The notes under the pieces are model-generated. The model saw only the letters and a program-made list of their open reading frames with translations, had not been told where the DNA came from and ran no database searches. Source: Arbacia lixula (Eukaryota; Echinodermata; Echinoidea; Arbacioida; Arbaciidae). Taken from it: DNA of 64,000 bases. The stretch is from NCBI GenBank assembly GCA_963669155.1, contig OZ022589.1:1372757-1436756 (forward strand), in the 5' to 3' direction. The translations under genes and the position numbers were made by a program. Of the stretch, positions 12,351-24,561 are shown piece after piece. Each line of letters starts with the position of its first letter. Position 1 is the first letter of the stretch.

Positions 12351-13516
12351 GATCTTTTCCTGCAGGTAAATGTACTGAATTTAGCTTTGTAATATGATGA
12401 GATTATTATATTCTGAGGTTATTATCTTAAAACAGGATCAATCTCTTAGGATGAATGTTAATTATGATTCCAGTGGAGCATGTATATGAATTTACAAAAA
12501 TATGAACACCACTTTGTTCATTCATAGGACTATACAGGTACTTGTAATACCAACCTCTGACATCCAACACTCCCATGTTGCGAGCCCTCGGTACAAACAC
12601 CAGTCACCCTCCACACGCTGCCACGTCAAACAATGAAGCTGTCGTCAGCAGATCCTCTTCAAACGTTTGACGTATTTGTCCCCCAACATTCATCCTTGAG
12701 CTGATATTTTCTCACACTGTGGTGTGCCAATAGACTTACATTGTAAGGAGCGTGAAACGGCAAGATCCTCCCATATTCCCCCCTCCCTGCCCCTTCATGC
12801 AACCTTTTTAACCCACTCAGTCCCATAGGCAATAAACCGTGTTGTAACTGACATGACTACCAGTTAGGGTTACAGTTTAGGTCAAACAGCATCTTTTTGC
12901 CTTATAAATATGTATGATGTAATCTGTGTGTATCACTACTTCAAAAACCAAGAAATATCGTGCATTGAGAGTTAAAAGAGGGGTCACACCATGTGACACT
13001 ACCTAGCACTGATGAAAAAAGCTTGGAGAAAAAGCGGTTACCATGATAACCCCTCCATAAAGGACCAAAGTTGGGTTGAAGTGCCAGATGATAGATGTGT
13101 GCCCTCTCCTTAGGGACGGTGAGAAGAACCCGCCAAATTGATTTACATGTTTGCCCAACTCTGCCAGTCCTGGCCCCATGTAGTCTAGCCCCAAGGCTCT
13201 GAGAAAAGATTTCCTCCATGGGGTATTTGTCTCATCTGGTGGTAGAGAGAAAACATAGGAAGAAGAGAGATATTTATCCCTCGTCTCACCTTTTCTGTTA
13301 TTTCTTTACACCCCCCTCTCTCTTTGCTCTAATAGTGATGTAATGAACAACATACCTGTTCCTTATTGAGTAAGCTAGTCCCTCTCATCCAAACTTTCAC
13401 TTTTATCTAAATATCACAGGCATACTAGATGTGTTTGCCTGAAAGGGAGGCTACTGCTTGCACTATTGCGTGTGAGTGATTGAATTAGTCTCTATGCACA
13501 TTAACTCAGCTTCTCT

Positions 13517-13562
<46 letters not shown>
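13517..13562. repeat. C-run followed by (TC)n microsatellite
   Basis: A C homopolymer leads directly into about 20 CT units. It is a simple repeat inside the inferred intron. Confidence 0.9.
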
Positions 13563-13564
<2 letters not shown>

Positions 13565-13818
13565 TGCACTTTCTTTCTGAGATGTTCCCCTCAATGAATT
13601 CATATCTTATCCTTTCTTTATGAATGAAGAAAAAATGTTGCAGTGAATAGGAAGAGATATCTTAGACATCAAAAACCCTATGAGAATTTTTTTTTGTCAT
13701 AGGGACTCTTATGTAGTTTTGGGGGGAGTTGGGGGGGGGGTGATCCTTTTTGCATTACAGGGGGTTAAATTGCATTGAGCCATATTCTGATCAAATTTTT
13801 AATGCAAACAGTGACCTT

Positions 13819-14022
13819 CACTAACTTTGTGTGATGCCAAATAAAACAACATGAAACATTACTATGGATTCAATATGATTTTGTCCTCAGAATCACTACG
13901 GTACATGGAACATAAAAATTAAAGTGAATAATCAAAATCACCTACTGTTGAGATTGCTTGATGAAAATCAATGATTTTATTTCTGCATCACATGATTAAT
14001 TTTGCGCCAAATAAAGTTAGTG
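13819..14022 (+). mobile_element. MITE-like repeat, CACTAACTTT family, copy 1
   Basis: The element begins CACTAACTTTGTGTGATGCC and ends AAATAAAGTTAGTG, giving terminal inverted repeats of about 11-20 bases. Its interior (CCAAATAAAACAACATGAAA, then TTTTGTCCTCAGAATCACTA) is found again in reverse complement at 18661-18880. It is about 204 bases and non-coding. Confidence 0.75.
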
Positions 14023-15084
14023 TACATTATGTATGAGGTCTAAATTACACCTCTGTTGAGAATACGGGCCTCTACCAATACCAGTAAATCTCATACACAT
14101 GCACCAATCCCGGGGAGAGGTTTGTATGTGTATACCCCGTGGGTAAGGAAAACTCCCATTCTCATTACCAACCGTTCACCTTTTAACCCTAGTTTTGTTC
14201 GGATCTCTATGTTTATCCCATCATCTTCATAGCGAAGCTCTTTAAACATCTATGGGGGCGGTATTTCTGTGCGTACAGAGAGTGGTCTCATTACCGCCCG
14301 AATCACAGCGACTTCCTTCCTTACCCCAAAGGTGGCTTGAGAGTGATTATGACTCTGCCGTTTTCCATCAGCTAGCCCTCCTCTCAGATGATTGTTCTGA
14401 GAGTTCACCGCTGGTCATTACATCTACCTAGGAGGATTACATGAGGTGTTATTAGTTGGTAATTGCGAAACCTTTTAAGAAGTTTGTGAGATTTACCGTT
14501 TGGCATTCTAGCTTGATTGGTATACCCTATAAGGTGTGCATAGCTCTACACATTTTGCAGATTGCTGCAGTAACTGCCATTAAGTAACCTTTACAAAATG
14601 TATCATATGTGATGTGTGTTGATACACTCATTGTGAAACATTGAAAAGGCTTGCTTGTGATTAACGAGCATCTAGCATCGGATTACAGTAATAAATATGT
14701 GCTTTAAATGATTGCTTGTGTCTGCTTGTGAGTATTAAAGTGTACATCTACCCTAGATGTATGGTAACTTTATGGCTAGAATTACTGTTTAAAAGTGACT
14801 ATCCTGACTTGTTCTATAAGTATACTTTCTGGGAAACCCAACTCTGTCTGTCAGAGACAAACTAGATCTGCTGAAAAAAGAGAGTATGAGGTAAGTGCTT
14901 TTATAAAGACTAGTTTAACATCTACTTTAGATATGAAGTTAACAACATCAAAATCAATGGACTCCTGTACTCATCTTCTGAAGATCCGACGTAAGTAAGA
15001 TAATTATTTTGCTCTTTGTGTAATGAAAATATGTGTGTGGTTAATTATTTCACCTATATTCAAACATAGAGGGATAAAAATAGA

Positions 15085-15490
15085 AGGTGATAGGTGTAGA
15101 AAGAGAGAGAAAGGGTCACGTTGATATAAACAGGAAGGGAGAGAAAGAGAGAAAGGGGGAAAAGTTGTAAAGAAAGAGAGAGAGAGAGAGAGAGGGGAGA
15201 GGGGGGGAGAGAAAGTGACAGAGAAAGTGTGTGTTAAAGAGAGAGAGAGAGAGGGGGAGAGAGAGAGAAAGAGAGAGAAAGAGAGGGAGAGAGAGAGAGA
15301 GAGAGAGAGAAAGTGAGAGAGAAAGTGTGTGTTAGAGAGAGGGAGAGAGAGAGAGAGAGGGAGAGAGAGAGAAGGGGTGATGTGAAAAGAAAAGGAAACA
15401 GGAAGATGTGACAGTTAAAGAGAGAGGAAAAAAAATTGCCTTTAGTGAGATAGATAGAGAGAGAGAGAGGGATGGGGGGTGGGGGGAGAT
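15085..15490. repeat. (GA)n-rich purine tract
   Basis: About 400 bases of nearly pure plus-strand purine, mostly GAGAGA with GGGG and AAAG interruptions. Two copies of AGAGAAAGTGTGTGTTA-AGAGA near 15222 and 15313 suggest internal duplication. Confidence 0.9.
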
Positions 15491-16202
15491 AAGGGGGCAT
15501 TAATATCAGGCACAGTCATGTTTAGTCTGCGATCCATGGCCTTAACCAAGTTAAACAGTCTCATCAATACCGGGACCACTTCTGTTAAGTGAGCAAACTG
15601 CAGTGTAGATTAACACTTTCTGCACCGCTATATCACTAGTCACACACTAATCCCATACACAAATATTGTATGTAGAACCGAGGGGGTTAAAGGAAAGTGA
15701 TTCGATGTTGATGGACTACAGCCCAAATCTCCTGACTGCTTCATCCATATACACTGTAGATTAGTTTGAACTTCTTCAGCTCAAAACTTTCATTAAGTCA
15801 CTTGGGTTGTGTGGAGTATCTCCTATATAAGAAGGATATCTCCAGATTTGTGGCGAATTTTATAAACATTGTGTGGAGCATTAGGTTCACAAACATTAAA
15901 GTAATTCAGTTACTACTATGTACTATTTTTACCAGTAGAAGTTGATATTTACACCTCTTAAAAGACAACTTTCTGTAACCCTAAGAGTGGTTGCTTAAGA
16001 CAGGTTCAAGTGTACTACATTTTAAAAATTGTACTTCCATTTTCAATAATGTACGTACATGATACAATAGTACCAATTATACACAAAATACAAAATACAA
16101 ATGTATAGCATAGCAAGCTTATGATTATAGATCATTGTAAAGTAAATACTAGGAAATACATACTGTACAAGTACATGTGTGTACATGTACAGTGGTATAA
16201 GC

Positions 16203-16399
16203 AACACACACACATATATACACACACATACACACATACACACACATACACACACATACACATACATACACACACATACACACACATACACACACATACA
16301 CACACATACACACACACATACATCTACAAATACATACACACATACATTTACACATACACACACAGAAATAGGTACATACACACATACATACATACACCC
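16203..16399. repeat. (CA)n / (CACATA)n compound microsatellite
   Basis: ACACACATACACACACATAC-type repeats, with the hexamer or octamer form dominating. Cysteine/valine and threonine/histidine open frames over it are artefacts. Confidence 0.95.
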
Positions 16400-16673
16400 A
16401 TACAAGCTAGGGACAGAAATAGGTGTGTAATGAGCCTCATTAGGGTGCTGTGAGAGGCATGTTGATAGTGGTGATCAGAGACGGCCTGATCAGAGAGGGC
16501 TGAGACAAGTGTGCTTGTGATGGATGCATATTTACACCCCATCCCTGCATGTGTCACCAGGTAAGTCAAGAAGCCTCTTGCCGCTGCGTCACAACGTCTC
16601 GGCTAACTCCTCATTACACGCAGATTCTCGGTCACAATATTTGGTCCATTTATGTCCTAAAGTATGTGCTTCA

Positions 16674-16836
16674 GGCCCCTGTTGCATAAAACATACCATT
16701 GATGGAGCTTACATGTATATCAGTACCAACCTTCATGGAAACCTTGCATTTGACTGGCTGTCGAGCAGTGTTCCCATGGTAGTTACAATATATGGCAGAG
16801 TTGCCATAAATGGTGAGATTTTATGGAACAGGGCCC
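16674..16836. mobile_element. Inverted-repeat element, GGGCCCTGTT family, copy 1
   Basis: Left end GGCCCCTGTTGCATAAAAC; right end GATTTTATGGAACAGGGCCC. Inside are ACCATTGATGG and TTGCCATAAATGG, which pair with each other. The same arrangement is seen at 18024-18162 and 24874-25025. It is non-coding. Confidence 0.8.
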
Positions 16837-17030
16837 AGATACGTGTAAGTTGTATATAGCCCCACAAACATGAGTATATGTTGCTTCTGCTTACCTGGAG
16901 TATGATGTAACATTTTCTCCTTCTCTCACTATTTTTCATGATAAACCAAATAATTTTGCTCATTAACATTACGTATGATACATGATTGTGTTTTCACAAG
17001 TAAGAAATATACACAACTCCCATAGAACAG

Positions 17031-17107
17031 CACTTTATCTGATAACTTTATCTTATCACTTTATCTGATAACTTTATCTTATAACTTTATCTTATAACAA
17101 ATCTTAT
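17031..17107. repeat. Short tandem repeat of ACTTTATCTKAT (about 12 bases)
   Basis: Five to six head-to-tail units vary between CTTTATCTGATAA and CTTTATCTTATAA. Confidence 0.85.
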
Positions 17108-18023
17108 ATCTAGAAAACAAAGCCCAACAGATCACTGCTTAAAACGTAATTGCTATTTGAAAGGTTACCGATGTACAGTAGCCTTCTCGAGAGCAAAGCA
17201 AGTCGTGATGCAATACTAGGACTAGCATTTCCTGTGTTGTGTGTGAGTTCTAGAAAAACAACTTCTGACGCAATATGCAATCATTCATGTGTACAACATA
17301 TCACATAGGTAGTGCACATGAAAGATTGGGTATCATGTTTCATCCTGAGTGATATTTATATATGCGTAGGCAGAAAACAAATAAAACGATGATTACCAGA
17401 CAGATCGGAAATGAAAAGGGAGTGTTTTTCCGTCTGGCAGCACACTCATGCCAGGTGTTCATATTTCCCATGACGTACATATTAATGGCTCTTCTGCCAC
17501 AGATGGTCTATACTGTGTAAATATTGCCTGACGGCAAAACATGTATGTGGGACTGCACTACCATGTATATGGAGATTCCAATTTTGGGATGTGACAGTTA
17601 CAAAATATTAATGTATTCTAACAGTGCAAAGACATAAAGAAGTAAATAAAATGTTTTCATTAAATATCAATGAATCAATTTATGTTAAAATATTCATTTT
17701 CAAATCAGCCATTTCCTTCATACTATACAAGCAAAACAGTGTGTCATGTTTTAGAATTTTTCTTAGTTTTATGCTTTGATTTGATTGAGCTAAGTTGAAC
17801 CTGGAAGAACATAGTTGATAAAGACCACCTGTTTGTAAAGAACACTCAACTTGAATCCTTTCATAGCAGTTTGCACGTAATTGCATTTTATGAACAAGTT
17901 GGGTTGTAATTCCAGTTTTAAGTTGAACTGTTGAAGTTGAAAGCAATGTTACTTTAATTAGACTTTAAACCTCTTATAAAAAGTGCCAGCACACAATAGA
18001 TCCTTGTTAACTTGTTGCAAAGC

Positions 18024-18162
18024 TGACCTGGGCATTTTTGCCTAAAACTTTGCCACCAATGGCAACTCCTATGGAAACCGTGAATTTGATTGGCTGTTGA
18101 GGGATGTTACCATGGTAATTACCAGAGATACCATTAATGGTAAGTTTTATGCAATGGGGCCC
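18024..18162. mobile_element. Inverted-repeat element, GGGCCCTGTT family, copy 2 (decayed left end)
   Basis: The right end (GGTAAGTTTTATGCAATGGGGCCC) and interior words CAATGGCAACTCCTATGGAAACC and GATTGGCTGTTGAG match copies 1 and 3. The left terminus is eroded to GCCTAAAACTTTGCC, so the start is approximate. Confidence 0.7.
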
Positions 18163-18427
18163 AGCTATACTGCTCTATATATGGTATTTATGTGCATAAT
18201 GTGTGCCAAAAATCATCAACAAAATATGAAGAGTTTAAAAAATGACAATTTTGGCAATGTGCAGCCCAAATTCAATTACGACAATTTCAAAATGTGCTCC
18301 CCTGCTTCGCACCTTTCTGTTTTACACTGTTACAACACAGGAGTGCCCGGCTGCTAATTGCGTGGGATGTGCGTGTCATCTGACCCAATTATCCGGGCAG
18401 TAGACAGTTTTGCCACCTTGCAGATAC

Positions 18428-18597
18428 CCTAGGAAGAAAAAAGGGGGCGTGCACCACCTATGCTTTTGCCTCATTTTTTTTTAAAGATCCGTTGACTTGT
18501 ATATTATAGGAAGAAACAAACGGGGTGAAGTAAACCTATTTTGTTAGCTGATTTTCAATTTTTTAAAGATCCGTTATATGCTTGCAGATACCCAGCG
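18428..18597. repeat. Diverged tandem duplication, two units of about 82 bases
   Basis: Both units start TAGGAAGAAA and end near TTTTTTAAAGATCCGTT. Forms of CTTGCAGATACCC flank the pair at about 18416 and 18582. Confidence 0.6.
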
Positions 18598-18660
18598 AGT
18601 TTTTTCTTTCTTTATGATCCATATTCACAGCAATAGTTTAACTTACGTTGTGTTCTAAAC

Positions 18661-18880
18661 GTTGACTAACTTGATGGGGTGCAAAATAAATCTCCTGATA
18701 ATGCCACAGAATCATTGATTTTCTTCACAGGATCACAATGGTAGGTGATTTCAATTATTTGCTGTAATTATTATGTGGACAAACTCCATTACCATAGTGA
18801 TTCCGAGGACAATATCAGTTAAATTGAATTAATGATAATGTTTCATATTGTTTTATTTGGCATCCCATAAATTTACCGAT
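18661..18880 (-). mobile_element. MITE-like repeat, CACTAACTTT family, copy 2 (inverted)
   Basis: Read on the minus strand this matches 13819-14022 over most of its length: GATGCCAAATAAAACAATAT, TTGTCCTCGGAATCACTA, GAAATCACCTACCATTGTGA and AAAATCAATGATT. Its interior is slightly longer than copy 1. Confidence 0.75.
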
Positions 18881-19012
18881 AGTCCAGGGTTGATGCACTG
18901 TTCGTGGCATGCCAACATCCCCCCCCCCCCTCCCTGAGATATTGAAAGTAAAAATGTAGAAAGAAAACATTAAACTGTATTCTGTGAATTCAGGAATGGG
19001 CATTAACTAATA

Positions 19013-19320
19013 TTTGACACAAATGGTAACCAGACAAATCTGTTTTTCTTGTCTTTTTTTTTTTATTAAACTTGACCTCTTCTTTTGAAGTCCTGGAGAA
19101 TATTCCCCCTAGGTTCTCTGGATCTTTTCCCCTGTAAAATGTAGAAAGATCACTTTCTACTATAAATTCAGCAAGAATATCAGTACTAGTATAAAGCATT
19201 TAAACAATTGAGATCTTTGACACAAGTGGCAAGTACGAAAATGTGTTTTTCCTCTTTTTTTCAACACCTCTTCTTATCCTTGCCTGTGGAATATTCCTCC
19301 CCCATGGACTGTACATGTAT
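19013..19320. repeat. Diverged tandem duplication with period about 203 bases
   Basis: TTTGACACAARTGG starts at 19013 and 19216. Each is followed by a T-rich run, a CACCTCTTCTT-like block and GGAATATTCCYCC. The two copies are separated by unique sequence. Confidence 0.6.
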
Positions 19321-20658
19321 CTTATGTATCCATGTACCTGTAAACGCCCCCTGATTATCAGCCAGATTATTACCCAAGTCTTTCTTTTTTCTCTGTGTTT
19401 CTTGTCGCTGACGCTGGCTGGCTGAAGACCTTGTGTTTGTCGTTCATGATCATGTGACTCCTGCGCTGCTGCATACATGTAATTCAAATTAACACAAATG
19501 GGGGAAAGGCAAGATTGAATTAGAATTCAGCGCCCCTGGATACCACCTAGTTTCCCCCAGACCAACCCAGCGCCAGTTCCAGCGATACATGTGTACCTGC
19601 AAAATCATGAGTACCTGATGGTACCTGTTTTCAGGAAACTATGCAGCCAACCTAGATGGTGCGTCTTTAGGGCCATTTTCCTCCAGAGTAATTCAGCTCT
19701 AGTACTAGCGATAGATGTGCAATTCGCCCAAAATCTAGCTCTAAGCCTGAATATACACCGGTGTACATGAAAACGTAGAGGGGTGTATATAAATTATGGA
19801 CAGGCCTGGGTCGTGGTTAAAACAACTTCAGGTCGGGGGTAAAAGAAGCCGGGCTGGGTTTTATAAATTATTGCATTAAATAGAAAGGTTAAGTAGTGTT
19901 AGAGGCCAGTGCGTGGGTGTCGAGATTGTTCTCTATTTCATACTGGGTGGTTAGCGGGACATGACTCCGTGCAGTAACGCAAGATAAGGAGTGTACATTC
20001 AGGTGTAATTACAGAGCCAGGAGCAACCAGACTGTATTTACAATACCGTATGCATGTGATTCAGAAAGAAGTTCTTCATTCTCACCCTCTTCTTGATTTT
20101 CACTTCTACTTGACTTTGTTTATGGGTGTATTATCACCATCAGACATTTATGGTATATCATATGCAATGTTCTGTTTTGTATGACTTTGGTATTACTAAG
20201 ACAGAGCTTAAGAGGTCATTTAGATGTACTGCATTGGATTATTCTTTATACCATTCCATGAAGATATTGGTGAAACCACAATATGAGTGCAGCGGTGCAC
20301 TATTAATTAGATTCTAATTAAATGGGAGCTATCTGCATAATACAATATCAACACCACTCATATCATCATATCTGTCATCGATGCTATTATCACATTCACA
20401 GCAGTATCATTATCATTATTATTATTATAATTTATTTTAAGATCGTGTATACATGCAAATTGTCTTCTGCGTTCGTTGAGATTGTTATTGTTCATATCTT
20501 GACAATATTTGAATAAAATTGATTTGAAAAAAAAAATTGCCATGGTGCTTTACATGAGAATGAAACTCAAACAGATGGAAAGATATAAACAAATCATAGA
20601 TTGGTGACAGTTTGAAAAGGACATTTCAGAAACTATGAATGGTTGGAACTCTTAATTA

Positions 20659-21131
20659 CATGCATTAGCACTTAGCACTGTGCTATATTAGGGTGATTCC
20701 ACAGGGTTGGGGCAATTTTTGTGACATACCACAACTCCAAATCCATATCTTTGTCAAACCAGGCAAATATAGTCCATTAATGGCATGAGCATAAAAATGG
20801 GGTCCCATCCAGTATTATTTCTCAAAGACCATGGCATATTGCAATTTGAATTATGAAAATCTCTTGTCCATGTAAAAGCAATATTATGTTCATGTAACGG
20901 TGGTAATTTTGTATGCCTGTTGCTTGAGGTCCATAATAGATTTCCAATTTTAACGTCTGTTACTGAGAAAAGAGAGCAATTTTTCATTGACAGCTCAAAA
21001 CTTAACCACATCTAAATTGATCTTCATGGTGAAGTGCAAAGGTTGATACCTCCGTTACATGGACATTGCATGAAAACTTTGCCCCAACCCCATGGAATGA
21101 CCCTGTAATGGCATGCATTAGCACTTAGCAC
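20659..21131. mobile_element. Inverted-repeat element flanked by a 20-base direct repeat
   Basis: The 20-base word CATGCATTAGCACTTAGCAC occurs exactly at 20659-20678 and 21112-21131. Just inside are inverted ends: AGGGTGATTCCACAGGGTTG at about 20690 and, reverse-complemented, AGGGTCATTCCATGGGGTTG ending near 21105. Between them lie about 360 bases of AT-rich DNA with no coding frame of note. The direct repeat could be a target-site duplication, though 20 bases is long for a DNA transposon. It could instead be part of the element. Confidence 0.7.
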
Positions 21132-21248
21132 CTGGGGATATATACATGAAACATCACTAAAGCATAGTTAGTTGCTAAAGTGGTTTCACCTACATGCATT
21201 TTTATCGACCAGATAGGCTAGGAATGAGACATGAATATAGTCCCTGGT
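21131..21248. mobile_element. Short fold-back element, copy 1 (ATTCATGAAACAT family)
   Basis: Left arm GGGATATATACATGAAACATC; right arm, reverse-complemented, GGGACTATATTCATGTCTC. Inner blocks ACTAAAGCATAGTTAGTTGC resemble the arms of the element at 21391-21498. Confidence 0.55.
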
Positions 21249-21390
21249 AGCTAACTCTCAAGGCTAACTCCATTGTTCCACATATGGCATTCTGTCTTGT
21301 TCTTGGGCATAATGCATTACATAGAAGATCATTTTCATTTCATTTTATATTTCCCACAACTTTTATTATATACATTATATTGACTACCAG

Positions 21391-21498
21391 GGGCCGTTTT
21401 CAGGAAACCTTACTAGCCTAGTTAGTAACTAAACTGCATGTAGCTGGATGCACTGAAGTAGCTAACTAGGCTTAGTAATGTTTCATGAATATGGCTCT
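21391..21498. mobile_element. Short fold-back element, copy 2 (ATTCATGAAACAT family)
   Basis: Left arm GGGGCCGTTTTCAGGAAACC then TTACTAGCCTAGTTAG; right arm CTAACTAGGCTTAGTAATG then TTTCATGAATATGGCTC. The arms pair almost completely. It is non-coding. Confidence 0.7.
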
Positions 21499-23540
21499 AT
21501 TCCTAAAAAAATGTGCGCCAGTATGTTTAATAATAGCAGGATATCAGAGAGGTAGACAGGTTTGTTCGAGAGAGAAAGTTCCATCTACTGGTAGCTCTAT
21601 CACATAAGATTGAATTACAAGCAAGTCACAGATGAAAACTCTCCATATTGGTACTCACTAGCACTGCTAATCGTCACAAGAAAATCCACTTACAGAGAGT
21701 ACATGTGGAATAGAGTTACACTACACAAACTCTATTGCATCCCTAGATGTGATGTATTATTCATATTGCCTGGTCATTGTTGTTATGCACAGTGCATATC
21801 AGGGCGACGCCCACTCCATCCCTCGCATACAAGTGAAATGGAGAATACTAGATATATATCAGGGGAAGTGAACAGGATTGGTAAATGCTAGTATTTGTCG
21901 AATTTGCCTGCTTTTTATCGGTAAGACCCATTTGAATCTGTGAAAGCTATCTGCAGGGAATAAAGGTGAACCATGATGCAAATAAGGGCCTCCTAAAAAA
22001 CAAAAGAGCCAATGTGAAATGGTATATTTTTTATATTGCACAGTATGGATCAGTGTGTTTGTTGCATGACATCAATGTTGAAAACCAACCTCTGTAAACT
22101 CATGTATTTGTTAATTCCCCCTTCCCCTGATTTGAATAAAAACCAAAAAAAAAGGGGAGAAACAGATGAACTAAAGCTTGAGCCAAAGCTGAAATGATGT
22201 CCTTTCAAGCGTTTCAGTTGCCCTTTAAGTCCTGGGAGAGGATCATATCAGCCGTAGAGTCTTCCCCCACCCACGCCTAAGCTATACCCCAGATGGAGAG
22301 CCCAATTATTGCTCCCCTCTGGCCAAGTATACACCCCCGCATTCTGCAGTGAGTGATACCCAGCCAAGTGCAGATGGCTGTTGTGGTAATGGGAGAATTC
22401 ATTAGGCCCGAGGGGTGTGGGTGGCCTTCAGTCCGTGATGGGGAGTCAAATCATGAGTGGGTGCTTGGAGGTGGGTAGGTGTCTAGGTCAGAGGCGGTAA
22501 TGGTGTGTGGGACTTGTGACACCGTGACTCCTGCCAATGTTGTGAGCATGGTGCGGATCATGATATAGCTCATTAATGACTTGGATGTCTCTCATTAATG
22601 ACATTGATCGCATCATTTTGTTAGTTAACCCTCTGAGAACCATGGAAGCTGCTGCTCTATGGGATTTGTGTGCATTGCTTCTGAAACAGATCACACATGG
22701 CACACAATTAGATTTAACTGAATTCCTTACCAGTTTTATGTATGATATCATCACTCAATATGAATCATAGATATTTTGTACAAACAACACAAAGTGTCAT
22801 AATTTCTACATCACTTCAATAGATTGGTTAATTATACAATATAGCCTTACTGGAATAGCTTTTTCATTTTTGTTTTGATGATTTTCTTTTTTATATGCAG
22901 GTCTGATTACACATGAAGTACACTCCTGTATATAATGTACCAGAATCATTTAATTCCATCAACCATAAGCAGAAAATGACATTGCCAATCTTCAAATGGA
23001 ATAATTGATCATTTCAACAACTCACTGGTAATTCCTGTTCCTCTGTACACTATATCATTATACAGGACTTGTGTATTGAATGCGCACAAAGCCAATAATA
23101 GATCGCAATACCTGACTTGCAATACAAAACATCACATTTTGCCCCTAGTGTGAACAGGGATTAGATCACAACGTCTAATGATGTTAGCTCGTCGTCGAAA
23201 GCGGGGCGAGATATCGTCTGCTGCCCCCCCAGGTCATGAAGTAAAATTATTTTCCCCGTCGCTGAAGAGCTGATCTGATTACCACTAGTTTTCTTATCAC
23301 GTTGAATTGAAACGAACCATGCTTGAGTGTTGGACGATATCCCGCTTCCTGTTTTTAAAGGGAGCATATAGGCATGCATTAGTGGGTAGTCTGACCTGTC
23401 TGTTTGCTTGTCAGCTGTGTGGTACGCATAGTGTACGAGCTAGGTGCTGGAAAAGAGTGCCCTCAACAATAACAAGAGCACCCCTCTTAAAATTATTATT
23501 TATTCTCCTCAGGGTTCTATGCAGTGGATGAGAGCCAGGT

Positions 23541-24225
23541 AGGCTCAGAGCAATTCTACTACTCAATGTAAAAAGGAGACCCCTAAAATATATCAAAGAT
23601 ACCCTATGAAAAAAAAAATCCTCATAAGGTACAGGTACATGTATATTACAGTAAAAAGTTCCGGGGGGGGGGGGGGGGGGGGGGCTCTGAGCAATTTGAT
23701 CCTTCAAAGCAAAAACAGCCCCTAAAAAATACCCAAAAGGTGCGTCTTCATTAGCCCGATCAGACAAAATACATGTAGCGAGCTATTTTTCTGATCCGGG
23801 GAACTAGCCTGAAATTGCAATCGCGTCTTCATTATCCCGAGTTTTGCACATACCAGCAGTGTGCGACGGGAATAGGCAATGACCGCATGGCTTCGGTTGT
23901 GAGCTTGCATTCAGGCACGTATAAAAACCTATTACGTAAACAATGCCTCGTGGGTGCTGATGTATGCCGGGATCGAGAAATTTTCAGGCTAATGAAGATG
24001 CTCCGAGCTAACTCCATCTACATGTAGCCCAAGATTTCTTGGGAAATTTTCTCGACCAAATAGCGAGCTATTTTGCCTGATCTGGTTAATGAAGACGCAA
24101 ATAGCTAGCTATTTCATGATCTGGCTAGCTCACCCGATCAGAACAAGCTCACTTTTTTGCCCACATCGGGCTAATGAAGAAGCCCCTATAGAGCCCCTCT
24201 AAAGATGATTTTCCTCATAGGTTGT
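23541..24225. repeat. Direct duplication, second copy split by a TIR element
   Basis: Copy 1 (about 23541-23635) and copy 2 (about 23684-23737, resumed at 24188-24225) share GGCTCWGAGCAATT, ACCCCTAAAA or GCCCCTAAAA, and TTTCCTCATARGGT-like sequence. A G-run of about 24 at 23661-23684 separates them. Copy 2 is interrupted by the element at 23739-24187. Confidence 0.55.
23739..24187. mobile_element. Terminal-inverted-repeat element (about 450 bases)
   Basis: Left end GGTGCGTCTTCATTAGCCCG; right end CGGGCTAATGAAGAAGCCCC. The terminal motif recurs inside in both orientations (GCGTCTTCATTATCCCGA at about 23823, CTAATGAAGATGC at about 23990, TTAATGAAGACGC at about 24087), so the element looks built from nested copies of its own end. 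No transposase is seen. Confidence 0.75.
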
Positions 24226-24520
24226 GGTATACAGTATGCTTGAGAGTGTTGATTTCATGACTTTATGTTTAAAAAAGCAGTAGCCATACATCAATGTTCA
24301 CTTTCCACCCAGTGAGAAGTTGACTGGAAGGGCAAGGCCGTACAGCTCGTAGAAACATTGCACAGCGGCCAACAAACACCCTCTCAATCACTACCAATGC
24401 TTGCTCAGGAGCTACAGCCAAATCAAGTCACACATTAGTTTAATCAACAACAATGAAATCCTTATTGAATTCAATGCATGAGCATGCAGATCTGTTAATC
24501 ACGATAATGATCAACGCCTT

Positions 24521-24561
24521 GTTTCCATAGCAACATATGAGCCCATTGTTGCCGTGGCGAC
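24521..24561. promoter_or_regulatory. Two X-box-like (RFX) motifs
   Basis: GTTTCCATAGCAAC (24521-24534) and GTTGCCGTGGCGAC (24548-24561) each fit the RFX X-box consensus GTNRCC-N2-RGYAAC with one mismatch. They sit 13 bases apart, about 590 bases before the RING exon. RFX sites mark cilia-related and other promoters or enhancers. Here the position is intronic, so an internal promoter or enhancer is possible but unproven. Confidence 0.35.

Noticed and set aside
14855-14890. A possible 36-base exon between an AG after TCTGTCTGTC and a GAG|GTAAGT donor
   Set aside because: The donor is good, but the upstream pyrimidine tract is weak. The direct join of 1519 to 25148 already gives a sensible TKDEE-CVVCL reading, and the insert (RQTRSAEKREYE) would separate the acidic run from the RING. 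It could still be an alternative exon.
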